Shown here in pieces: positions 1-5,807 of a stretch of DNA of 5,807 nt. The notes under the pieces were generated by a model. It saw only the letters and a program-made list of their open reading frames with translations, was not told the origin of the DNA and did no database searches. Both the position numbers and the translations under genes were made by a program. This DNA comes from Opitutales bacterium (GTDB lineage: Bacteria; Verrucomicrobiota; Verrucomicrobiia; Opitutales; T3Sed10-336): NCBI GenBank assembly GCA_007132315.1, contig SLOW01000059.1, positions 1-5,807 on the forward strand, in the 5' to 3' direction. Each line of letters opens with the position of its first letter. Position 1 is the stretch's first letter.

Positions 1-81
1 GAACTGCGCTGGCTGAAGCGGCGCGCTACGATTTGGTACCGGCTCCGCCGGCTTGGGGTTTACAAACGCTGTTCCAAGTTG

Positions 82-127
82 TCTCGCCCTTTTCTCTCCC
101 TCTTGTCATGCTATTTCCTTCTCCTTC
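82..127. other. Pyrimidine-rich tract in gene-free left flank
   Basis: Of the 46 bases, 41 are C or T on the plus strand, with only five purines (positions 86, 105, 108, 110 and 113). It sits in a stretch (1-183) where I see no gene. Two short frames are open from the left edge (frame 1 to a TAG at 154-156, frame 3 to a TGA at 129-131), but neither translation resembles a family I know. A C-rich, G-poor transcript could serve as a Rho loading region for an upstream plus-strand gene; that is inference only. Confidence 0.4.
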
Positions 128-130
128 ATG

Positions 131-176
131 AGCAGTCTGTCGGACTGAGGCGGTAGTCTAAGTCCGACAGACTGCT
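131..176. repeat. Perfect 16-bp inverted repeat, REP-like or terminator-like hairpin
   Basis: The arms at 131-146 (AGCAGTCTGTCGGACT) and 161-176 (AGTCCGACAGACTGCT) are exact reverse complements around a 14-base spacer. The structure starts 7 bases beyond the stop codon of the minus-strand methyltransferase gene, so it would form a strong hairpin at the 3' end of that mRNA. No run of U follows on either strand, so it is not a textbook intrinsic terminator. Long perfect arms beside a gene end also fit a dispersed REP-type palindrome, as mobilised by RAYT transposases in other bacteria. Only one copy is present here, so dispersal cannot be judged. The palindrome is certain; its role is not. Confidence 0.85.
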
Positions 177-183
177 AGCCGAT

Positions 184-1203
184 TCAACGGCGCGCGGAGA
201 GTACTTGGAATTTTTGGCCCATGTGGGCGGGGTGAATAAGTTGGTGAAGGCGGCTGCGCGCGGGGTCCGGTTGGCCGGGGTGGCGGCCGATCAGGGTTTC
301 GATGGCAGGCGCGGCGTGGCGGACGAAGAAGGTTTCCTGATTGAGGAGTTCGATCTGGTTGAATCCGTGCTTTTCCAGGCACGCCGTCATCCAGTCCCAG
401 CAGATGTGACCGGTCAGGTCCTGTTCGCCGGGGCGGGCCAGGATGTCGGGCGACTGGCGGTGGTGGCGGTAGGCGCGGAGGGTTCCCTGCGGAAACTCGT
501 GACTGAGCGACTCCCAGCTCTTGCCGTAGTCGAAGATCAGGATGAGCCCGCGCCAGTCTTGCGCGGCCAGGTCGTCGAGAAGTCCGACGGCGCCGGTGGG
601 CAGATCGACAATCGCGCCCTCGGGGGCGGTGGTTGGCAACCGGGGAAGGAGGGCGGTGACTTCGGACGTGTGAGTCGGCAGGGGGACTTCGATCCGGGCG
701 CCGTCTCGGTCCAGGCCGACACCGGTCTCCTTCCAGGATCCGTCGAGGAAACGGACGCGGTTGAACGGTTGGGCGTCGAACAGTTCGTTCGAAAACACCG
801 CGGCCGGCGAGGGGACGACGAGAGGATCGTCGCGGCCGAGGGAAACCACGTCCCGGAAGGGCGGCGGCGGTTCCGGCCAGAGGGGCTTTTGGCGGTCCAC
901 ACCGATTTCGACCCAGGTCGCTCCGGCGGCCACGGTCGGATCCATGAGCCGGCGCGCGGCGGCGGTAACCAGATCGGCGAAGACCGGGCCCGTGCTGTAA
1001 GCCGTCACAAAATCGCTTTCCGGATCGGCGCCGATGCGACGGCGGTCGCGCCGGTAGTAGCCGTGTTCGGGATGGTAGAGCGCGAGCCGCATGAAACCGG
1101 CGAGACTCATGGGGCCGTCGTTCCGGATGCGCTCGGCGATCAGGGCGTCGAGGGGCTGTGCGGGTGCGGCCGGCGGGTTGCGGAAATCGGGATCCTGGTT
1201 CAT
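184..1203 (-). CDS. MidA/NDUFAF7-family (COG1565) SAM-dependent methyltransferase-like protein, atypical
   Basis: A 339-residue protein of the MidA family. The human member NDUFAF7 methylates a complex I subunit during assembly; the role of bacterial members is not settled. Visible family marks, in order: FMRLALYHPEHGYY (37-50), DFVTAYSTGPVFADLV (64-79), WVEIG (97-101), FSNELFDAQPFNRV (137-150), IFDYG (223-227), GTLRAYRHHR then PGEQDLTGH (240-266), and GQKFQVL (329-335) near the C-terminus. The usual glycine-rich SAM loop after EIG (GPGxGxL) is absent: VDRQKPLWPEPPPPF follows, and the spacing from EIG to NELFD is about 40 residues, some 30 shorter than in forms I know. Cofactor binding is therefore doubtful. 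I see no frameshift, since both flanks read in one frame. The ATG is chosen because the next Met (32) lies in the conserved start of the domain; no clear ribosome site precedes it. The gene is transcribed away from the protease gene and ends next to a strong palindrome. No signal peptide, so probably cytoplasmic. The family is clear; activity is uncertain. Confidence 0.85.
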   Translation of the reverse strand: MNQDPDFRNPPAAPAQPLDALIAERIRNDGPMSLAGFMRLALYHPEHGYYRRDRRRIGADPESDFVTAYSTGPVFADLVTAAARRLMDPTVAAGATWVEIGVDRQKPLWPEPPPPFRDVVSLGRDDPLVVPSPAAVFSNELFDAQPFNRVRFLDGSWKETGVGLDRDGARIEVPLPTHTSEVTALLPRLPTTAPEGAIVDLPTGAVGLLDDLAAQDWRGLILIFDYGKSWESLSHEFPQGTLRAYRHHRQSPDILARPGEQDLTGHICWDWMTACLEKHGFNQIELLNQETFFVRHAAPAIETLIGRHPGQPDPARSRLHQLIHPAHMGQKFQVLSARR

Positions 1204-1207
1204 GGTT

Positions 1208-1237
1208 TTGACAGCGCGCGGTTTCAGCGCATTTTAG
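1208..1237 (+). promoter_or_regulatory. Candidate promoter for the plus-strand protease gene
   Basis: A perfect TTGACA -35 box lies at 1208-1213. The best -10 at acceptable spacing is TTTTAG (1232-1237, 18-base spacer), matching only three of six bases. It would give an untranslated leader of about 170 bases before the ATG at 1419. It overlaps the minus-strand promoter candidate, so the two may compete if both are real. Confidence 0.22.
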
Positions 1238-1259
1238 CTACGTGTTTTTTGTTCGTCCG
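1231..1259 (-). promoter_or_regulatory. Candidate promoter for the minus-strand MidA-like gene
   Basis: Read on the minus strand, TAAAAT (plus positions 1231-1236) matches five of six bases of a sigma70 -10 box. Seventeen bases upstream lies CGGACG (1254-1259), which keeps only the central GAC of a -35 box. Transcription would start about 20 bases before the ATG. The match is moderate at -10 and weak at -35. Confidence 0.3.
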
Positions 1260-1271
1260 ACCGGCCCGGTG

Positions 1272-1293
1272 CGGAAGGGGTTTGGACCTTCCG
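1272..1293 (+). other. Stem-loop in the protease leader, overlapping a second dyad
   Basis: CGGAAGG (1272-1278) pairs perfectly with CCTTCCG (1287-1293) across an 8-base loop. A second dyad at 1256-1275 pairs TCCG then ACCGG with CCGGT then CGGA, with one central base and one bulged G (1271). The two share the CGGA at 1272-1275, so they cannot form together. A T-run lies at 1303-1307, about ten bases beyond the stem, which is too far for a standard intrinsic terminator. It may be an attenuator, an operator or chance in GC-rich DNA. Confidence 0.35.
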
Positions 1294-1370
1294 TGAACGT
1301 TGTTTTTGTCATGGCTCGCCGGATGTTTCGGCAAGGTGACTGATGATTTGAAACTTGAAAGTATCCGCAC

Positions 1371-1387
1371 GGAGTGGAGGAATGGTG
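1371..1387 (+). promoter_or_regulatory. Strong Shine-Dalgarno-like site serving a frame other than the protease
   Basis: GGAG (1371-1374) and GGAGG (1376-1380) lie directly before ATG (1382) and GTG (1385). GGAG is seven bases from the ATG. Both starts are in one frame, which is not the protease frame, and it stays open to a TGA at 1607-1609 (75 codons), across the protease start. The predicted product looks like no protein I know. This may be a regulatory upstream frame or coincidence. Confidence 0.3.
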
Positions 1388-1418
1388 CACTCACCCGTTC
1401 GATGGCGGCGGAATCTCT

Positions 1419-2696
1419 ATGATCAAGCGCAATCTTTTCTTCTTTGTCCTTTTCCTGGTCCTCGCCAATATTATTTTCGGGGCCTACCAGTTGTCCCAGC
1501 GCAGGACCACGTCCTTCAGCGGCGATTACTACTCGAACATCTCCCACTTCGGTCAGGTGATGCGGATTGTCCACGAGAAGTACGTGGACGAGGATGCCGT
1601 CACCTATGAGAAACTAATCAACGCCGCCCTGGAGGGCATGCTCAAGTCGCTCGACCCCCATTCGCAGTACCTGTCGCGCGAGATGTTCACGACGTTGCAG
1701 GAGGAAACCCAGCAGCAGTATGGGGGCATCGGCATCCAGATCGAAATGCGGGACAACCGCGTGACCGTGGTTTCGCCCATCGCCAACACACCCGGGGAAG
1801 CGGCGGGCATACTGCCGGGCGACCAGATCGTGGGGGTAAACGGCGAGAGCACCGACGATTTCACCACCGATCGCATGGTGGAGCTCTTGCGCGGGGAACC
1901 GGGGGAAGAGGTGTCGATCACCCTTTACCGGCCGAAGACCGAGGAAACCATCGAGGTGACGGTGGTGCGCGAGATCATTGAATTGGAGAGTGTCCGGGAC
2001 GTGGGGCTCTTGGAGGGAGACATCGGGTACATCCGGGTGACGCAATTCGGGGAGCGCACCGGAAGCGAGTTCGCGGACGCCGTTCAAGGGCTCGAAAATG
2101 GCGACATGCGCGGTTTGATCATCGACCTGCGGAACAATCCGGGAGGCCTGCTTTCGGCTTCGGTGGAAGTTGCGGGACTGTTTTTCGATCGCGGGGAAAT
2201 GGTGGTTTACACCCAGGGGCGCGATCGCGAATCGCGGCGGGAGATCCGTTCCCGAACGGGCACCCGCGATCGTAAGTACCCCATTGTGGTCCTGATCAAT
2301 TCCGGCTCCGCCAGCGCCTCGGAGATCGTCGCCGGCGCGTTGCGCGACACCCGGCGGGCGGTCATCGTGGGTGAGACGTCGTTCGGGAAGGGATCGGTGC
2401 AGAGCGTTGAACCGTTGCGCGGCGGCGATGCCCTGCGTTACACGTCGGCGCGCTATTACACCCCGGCGGGCGTGACGATCCACGAGAAGGGCGTGCGGCC
2501 CGACATCGTTGTCGATCTCTCCATCGAGGAGGAGGCCAGCCTGTTGCGGCAGAGGAGCCGTCCGGACCTGACGCCCGAGGAATTTGAAGAGCGGTTCGGG
2601 TTCGCCCCGATCGAAGACAGGCAGTTGCAGGCGGGCATCGACGTCTTGAAGGGTCTGTTCCTGCACGCCGACCTGGGCCGGGTGTCGGGGATGTGA
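1419..2696 (+). CDS. ctpA: Membrane-anchored S41 C-terminal processing peptidase (CtpA/Prc type)
   Basis: A 425-residue serine protease that trims or degrades proteins from their C-termini outside the inner membrane. A short basic start (MIKRN) and a hydrophobic segment (about 6-23) form a signal or signal anchor without a lipobox. A helical N-terminal region follows, then a PDZ domain (about 102-173) opening with GGIGIQI and holding GILPGDQIVGVNG. The S41 core runs from about 200 to 367, with LIIDLRNNPGGLL, NSGSASASEI and GETSFGKGSVQ. Aligned with E. coli Prc, the catalytic pair is Ser299 and Lys324 (25 residues apart), with Gln328 as supporting residue, so the active site is intact. The C-terminal tail (about 370-425) has no clear domain. 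The ATG at 1419 is preferred because it puts the basic start directly before the hydrophobic segment; a GTG at 1374 would add 15 unlikely residues. Its own ribosome site is weak (GGCGGA, 1407-1412). The stop overlaps tsaD by four bases, indicating one transcript. Confidence 0.93.
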   Translation: MIKRNLFFFVLFLVLANIIFGAYQLSQRRTTSFSGDYYSNISHFGQVMRIVHEKYVDEDAVTYEKLINAALEGMLKSLDPHSQYLSREMFTTLQEETQQQYGGIGIQIEMRDNRVTVVSPIANTPGEAAGILPGDQIVGVNGESTDDFTTDRMVELLRGEPGEEVSITLYRPKTEETIEVTVVREIIELESVRDVGLLEGDIGYIRVTQFGERTGSEFADAVQGLENGDMRGLIIDLRNNPGGLLSASVEVAGLFFDRGEMVVYTQGRDRESRREIRSRTGTRDRKYPIVVLINSGSASASEIVAGALRDTRRAVIVGETSFGKGSVQSVEPLRGGDALRYTSARYYTPAGVTIHEKGVRPDIVVDLSIEEEASLLRQRSRPDLTPEEFEERFGFAPIEDRQLQAGIDVLKGLFLHADLGRVSGM

Positions 2697-3736
2697 CCAT
2701 TCTCGGCATAGAGAGTTCCTGCGATGAGTCGGCCCTGGCCCTGTTCGATCCGAACCGGGGTGTTCTGGGTCAATGGATCTCGAGCCAGGTGGCCCTGCAC
2801 CGCGAGTACGGGGGCGTCGTGCCGGATTTGGCCAGCCGCGAGCACCTTAAAAACTTTCCCGCCCTCCTGGACCTCATGGAGGCGGAGTGCGAAACGCTCG
2901 ATTATGATGTGATCGCGGTTACGCTGGGTCCGGGCCTGGCCGGATGCCTCGCCATGGGCACGGCGCTGGCGCGGAGCCTGAGCCTGGCGACCGGGGTTCC
3001 CGTCATCGGGGTCAATCACCTGCGGGCGCACGCCTTTTCGCCGTTTATTCCACTCCACGAAGGGGAGCCGGACAGGTTTCCGGAACGGTTTCGGGAACTG
3101 CTGCCGCATCTCGGGTTGCTGGTTTCCGGCGGCAACACGCTGTTGTTTCGCATCGGCGAGGATCGGCGGCCGCTGTGGCTCGGCGGGACCGTGGACGACG
3201 CCGCCGGGGAGGCCTTGGACAAAGGGGCCAAACTGCTCGGGCTTCCATATCCCGGCGGACCGGAAATCGAGCGGCGGGCGAGGGCGGGTGACCCGGCGCG
3301 GTTCGCGTTTCCCCGCGCGTTCTCGGGAGACCGGGGCGCCCTGAAGTTCAGTTTTTCCGGACTGAAGACCAGCTTGCGTTACCGGCTGGCCGACATGGCG
3401 CCGGAGGAAATCGCCGCTTGCCGCGACGACTTGTGCTCGGGTTACCAGGAAGCGGTGGTGGCGGCGCTCGCCGGCAAAGTGGCTGCGGCCCTCGACCGGT
3501 ATCCCTGTGCCAGTATCGGACTTTCCGGGGGCGTGGCGAACAACGGGAGACTGTGCGACGCCATGCGGGCCCTCGCCGCGCGGCGCCAGCTCCCGCTGCG
3601 GATTTCCCGGCCGGAACACTCCGGCGACAACGCCGCCATGATCGCGTTCGCCGCCCACTGCGATCCGGACGGCACGATTCCGGATACGGACGACGGGTTC
3701 CGGGTCGCCCCGGCCTGGGAACCCTTTTCCCGGTAA
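2693..3736 (+). CDS. tsaD: tRNA N6-adenosine threonylcarbamoyltransferase TsaD
   Basis: A 347-residue cytoplasmic enzyme that moves the threonylcarbamoyl group from threonylcarbamoyl-AMP to A37 of tRNAs decoding ANN codons (t6A), working with TsaB and TsaE, which are not in this window. It has the Kae1/TsaD ASKHA fold: ILGIESSCDES (3-13), VTLGPGLAGCLAMG (76-89), the metal-binding pair His109 and His113 in NHLRAH, LVSGGNT (143-149), GGTVDDAAGEALDKGAKLLG (164-183), FSFSGLKTSLRY (219-230), LSGGVANN (277-284) and Asp312 in SGDNAAMIA, the likely third metal ligand. Unlike the common form, the metal loop reads HLRAH in place of HxEGH, SGGN replaces SGGH, and the stretch between them is roughly ten residues longer than in E. 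coli. The start is a GTG sharing GTGA with the protease stop, so translation is probably coupled; the family begins right at this point. All core residues are present and function is very likely kept. Confidence 0.95.
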   Translation: MTILGIESSCDESALALFDPNRGVLGQWISSQVALHREYGGVVPDLASREHLKNFPALLDLMEAECETLDYDVIAVTLGPGLAGCLAMGTALARSLSLATGVPVIGVNHLRAHAFSPFIPLHEGEPDRFPERFRELLPHLGLLVSGGNTLLFRIGEDRRPLWLGGTVDDAAGEALDKGAKLLGLPYPGGPEIERRARAGDPARFAFPRAFSGDRGALKFSFSGLKTSLRYRLADMAPEEIAACRDDLCSGYQEAVVAALAGKVAAALDRYPCASIGLSGGVANNGRLCDAMRALAARRQLPLRISRPEHSGDNAAMIAFAAHCDPDGTIPDTDDGFRVAPAWEPFSR

Positions 3737-3784
3737 AAAAAGACTTGATTCGACCCTCCGAACATCTTTTCTTTAGTAAATAAG
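3737..3784 (+). promoter_or_regulatory. AT-rich gap before cysC, possible promoter of the sulfate cluster
   Basis: This 48-base gap is only 33% GC (16 of 48), against about 60% around it, the sharpest drop in the window. TTGATT (3745-3750) resembles a -35 box, but the -10 choices are poor: TTTTCT (3767-3772) at 16 bases, or TTTAGT (3772-3777) at 21 bases. No hairpin terminator after tsaD is visible. It could be an internal promoter or only a spacer; readthrough from tsaD is also possible. Confidence 0.25.
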
Positions 3785-4417
3785 GTGGAAAACTCAAGTA
3801 ACATTCATCCGATTTTCGACCAAGTGCTTACGCGCGAGGAGAAGGAACGCCGCAGCGGTCAGCGTGCCCGTGTGATCTGGTTGTACGGCTTGTCGGGGTC
3901 GGGCAAGAGCACCCTGGCTAACGCCTTGGAGCGGCGGTTGTACGGGAAAGGGTTTTACACTGCGTTGCTCGACGGCGACAACGTGCGCACCGGACTGAAC
4001 CGGAATCTCGGGTTTTCGGATGAAGACCGGGAGGAAAACATCCGGCGCATCGCCGAAGTGTCGCGCCTCTTTCTCGAATCGGGTCTGATTGTGATCAATT
4101 CCTTCATCACCCCGCTGCGGCGCTATCGCGACCTCGCCCGCGGCATTCTGGGGGACGACCTGATCGAGGTGTACGTGCGCTGTTCCTTTCGGAAATGCGC
4201 CGAGCGCGACGTGAAAGGCCTGTACGTCAAGGCGAACGCCGGCGACCTGGCTTTCTTCACCGGCAAGGATTCGGGTTTCGAGGAGCCGGAGCGGCCCGAC
4301 CTGATGGTGGATACCGAGAACAATAAGATTGAGACCAGCCTGGAGGACGTGTACCGCTTTGTGCTTCCGAGGCTGAAGCGATCCCGGAACGGGTCGTCCG
4401 GAAGCAAATCAGAGTGA
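3785..4417 (+). CDS. cysC: Adenylylsulfate (APS) kinase CysC
   Basis: A 210-residue soluble kinase that phosphorylates the 3' hydroxyl of APS with ATP to give PAPS, the second step of sulfate activation. Seen in order: an N-terminal IHPIFDQVLTREEKE segment typical of the family, the P-loop GLSGSGKST (35-43), LDGDNVR (62-68) for substrate binding, FSDEDREENIRRIAEV (77-92), SFITPLRRYR (106-115), RDVKGLYVKANAGDLAFFTG (141-160) and PERPDLMVDT (168-177). The usual FISP motif reads FITP, so Thr109 stands where E. coli has the Ser described as a phospho-intermediate site. The length is near the E. coli form (about 200), with a short Ser/Lys-rich tail. The GTG at 3785 is chosen because the family-typical N-terminus begins there and no other start fits; no clear ribosome site precedes it. 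It is followed after 10 bases by cysD. Confidence 0.95.
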   Translation: MENSSNIHPIFDQVLTREEKERRSGQRARVIWLYGLSGSGKSTLANALERRLYGKGFYTALLDGDNVRTGLNRNLGFSDEDREENIRRIAEVSRLFLESGLIVINSFITPLRRYRDLARGILGDDLIEVYVRCSFRKCAERDVKGLYVKANAGDLAFFTGKDSGFEEPERPDLMVDTENNKIETSLEDVYRFVLPRLKRSRNGSSGSKSE

Positions 4418-4427
4418 GAGTGGATTT

Positions 4428-5333
4428 ATGACGTCGTACAACTTAACCCATTTGCAGCAGCTGGAAGCGGAGGCGATCTTTATCATGCGTGAGGTCGCCG
4501 CGCAGTTCGAGCGTCCGGTGCTCATGTTTTCAGGGGGCAAGGATTCCATTGTGATGGTCCGCCTCGCCCAGAAAGCCTTTCACCCGGCGCATTTTCCGTT
4601 TCCGCTCCTGCACATCGACACCGGACATAATTTCCCGGAGACCCTGGAATTCCGCGACAACCTGGTGGAAAGCCTGGGCGAACGGCTGATCGTGCGCACC
4701 GTCCAGGACTCGATCGACCAGGGGCGCGCGGCCGAGGAAAAGGGACCCAACGCCAGCCGCAACGCCCTGCAAACGGTGACGTTGCTCGACGCCATCGAGG
4801 AGTTTCAATTCGACGCCGCCATTGGGGGCGCCCGGCGCGACGAGGAAAAAGCGCGCGCCAAGGAGCGGTTCTTCTCCCATCGCGACGAGTTCGGTCAGTG
4901 GGACCCCAAGAATCAGCGTCCGGAACTCTGGTACCTGTTCAACGGCAAGAAAAACATGGGGGAGCATTTTCGCGTGTTTCCGTTGAGCAATTGGACCGAG
5001 ATGGACGTCTGGCAGTACATCCTCCGGGAAAAACTGGAACTGCCCACCATCTATTTTTCCCACGATAGGGAAGTGGTCGCCCGCAACGGCACCCTGCTGG
5101 CGAATTCGCCGTTCATCAGCGTCGGCGACAAGGAAACCGTGGAAACACGCCGAGTGCGGTTCCGCACCGTCGGCGACATGACCTGCACCGGCGCGGTGGA
5201 GTCGGTGGCCGATTCGCTGGACGACATCATCGCGGAAGTCGCCGCCGCCCGCGTGACCGAGCGGGGCGGCCGGGCCGACGACAAGCGTTCCGAAACCGCC
5301 ATGGAAGACCGTAAGAAACAAGGCTATTTCTAA
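4428..5333 (+). CDS. cysD: Sulfate adenylyltransferase subunit 2 CysD
   Basis: A 301-residue catalytic subunit of ATP sulfurylase, which makes APS and pyrophosphate from sulfate and ATP together with the GTPase CysN. It belongs to the PP-loop ATP pyrophosphatase fold: the loop SGGKDS is at 35-40, followed by FPLLHIDTGHNFPET (58-72), GGARRDEEKARAKER (133-147), WDPKNQRPELW (158-168), FPLSNWTEMDVW (184-195) and MTCTGAVES (251-259). The C-terminus ends MEDRKKQGYF, close to the usual MEKKKQEGYF ending. Length matches the E. coli protein (302) almost exactly, with no odd residues noticed. The ATG at 4428 follows a loose purine-rich site (GAGAG then TGGA, 4416-4424) ten bases after the cysC stop. 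cysN begins three bases past the stop, so the two subunits are made from one message. Confidence 0.97.
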   Translation: MTSYNLTHLQQLEAEAIFIMREVAAQFERPVLMFSGGKDSIVMVRLAQKAFHPAHFPFPLLHIDTGHNFPETLEFRDNLVESLGERLIVRTVQDSIDQGRAAEEKGPNASRNALQTVTLLDAIEEFQFDAAIGGARRDEEKARAKERFFSHRDEFGQWDPKNQRPELWYLFNGKKNMGEHFRVFPLSNWTEMDVWQYILREKLELPTIYFSHDREVVARNGTLLANSPFISVGDKETVETRRVRFRTVGDMTCTGAVESVADSLDDIIAEVAAARVTERGGRADDKRSETAMEDRKKQGYF

Positions 5334-5336
5334 ACA

Positions 5337-5807
<471 letters not shown>

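Noticed and set aside
39..51. Small stem CCGGC/GCCGG with a 3-base loop
   Set aside because: A five-base GC stem is expected by chance in this composition and no T-run directly follows.
1..153. Open frames entering from the left edge (frame 1 to 156, frame 3 to 131) as the tail of an upstream gene
   Set aside because: Two frames are open at once over a short stretch, neither resembles a known C-terminus, and both run into the pyrimidine tract; a real tail cannot be told from chance here.
205..1296. A 363-codon plus-strand open frame covering the MidA-like gene, longer than that gene itself
   Set aside because: It is the antisense mirror of a GC-rich gene; its translation has no recognisable motif, whereas the minus strand carries ordered MidA-family motifs.
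1348..1360. Direct repeat TTGAAAC/TTGAAAG before the protease, considered as -35 boxes or an operator
   Set aside because: No -10 box lies at suitable spacing, and a 6-base tandem match in an AT-rich patch is weak evidence.
1224..1574. Minus-strand frame of 116 codons in the divergent intergenic region
   Set aside because: It starts inside the protease gene, has no convincing ribosome site or motif, and overlaps the likely promoter region.
1614..2666. Long minus-strand open frame opposite the protease
   Set aside because: The translation lacks any family motif and the plus strand has an intact S41 protease.
2456..3658. 400-codon minus-strand open frame across the protease end and tsaD
   Set aside because: It spans two clear plus-strand genes and shows only Arg/Pro/Gly-rich composition typical of antisense frames in GC-rich DNA.

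Overview
The window is GC-rich bacterial DNA (about 60% by eye) and is mostly ordinary, tightly packed housekeeping sequence. Five genes are complete and a sixth runs off the right edge. The lineage looks like Verrucomicrobiota, perhaps an Opitutae-like group. That is inference from protein wording I associate with that group (a MidA protein with NELFDAQPF, a TsaD with NHLRAHAFSPF and SGGNT) and no database was searched.

Layout: positions 1-183 hold no gene I can support. They contain a pyrimidine-rich tract (82-127) and a perfect 16-bp inverted repeat (131-176) just past the 3' end of the first gene. On the minus strand (1203-184) lies a MidA/NDUFAF7-family methyltransferase-like protein whose usual glycine-rich SAM-binding motif is missing. 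A divergent intergenic region (1204-1418) has candidate promoters for both directions, two competing stem structures and an out-of-frame start with a better ribosome site than the gene itself. On the plus strand, a membrane-anchored S41 C-terminal processing protease (1419-2696) overlaps by 4 bp the tRNA t6A gene tsaD (2693-3736). After an AT-rich 48-bp gap comes the sulfate-activation cluster cysC (3785-4417), cysD (4428-5333) and cysN (5337 to beyond 5807).

Function: CysD and CysN form ATP sulfurylase, which makes APS from sulfate and ATP with GTP hydrolysis. CysC phosphorylates APS to PAPS. The three genes together supply activated sulfate for reduction to sulfide or for sulfation of cell products, and the window does not show which. 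The protease and tsaD are probably co-transcribed, but no functional link between them is apparent.

I found no CRISPR array, insertion sequence, tRNA, rRNA or defence system, and no new multi-gene system. The points most worth a second look are the altered MidA protein, the perfect palindrome, the protease leader, and residue changes at normally conserved sites in TsaD and CysC.
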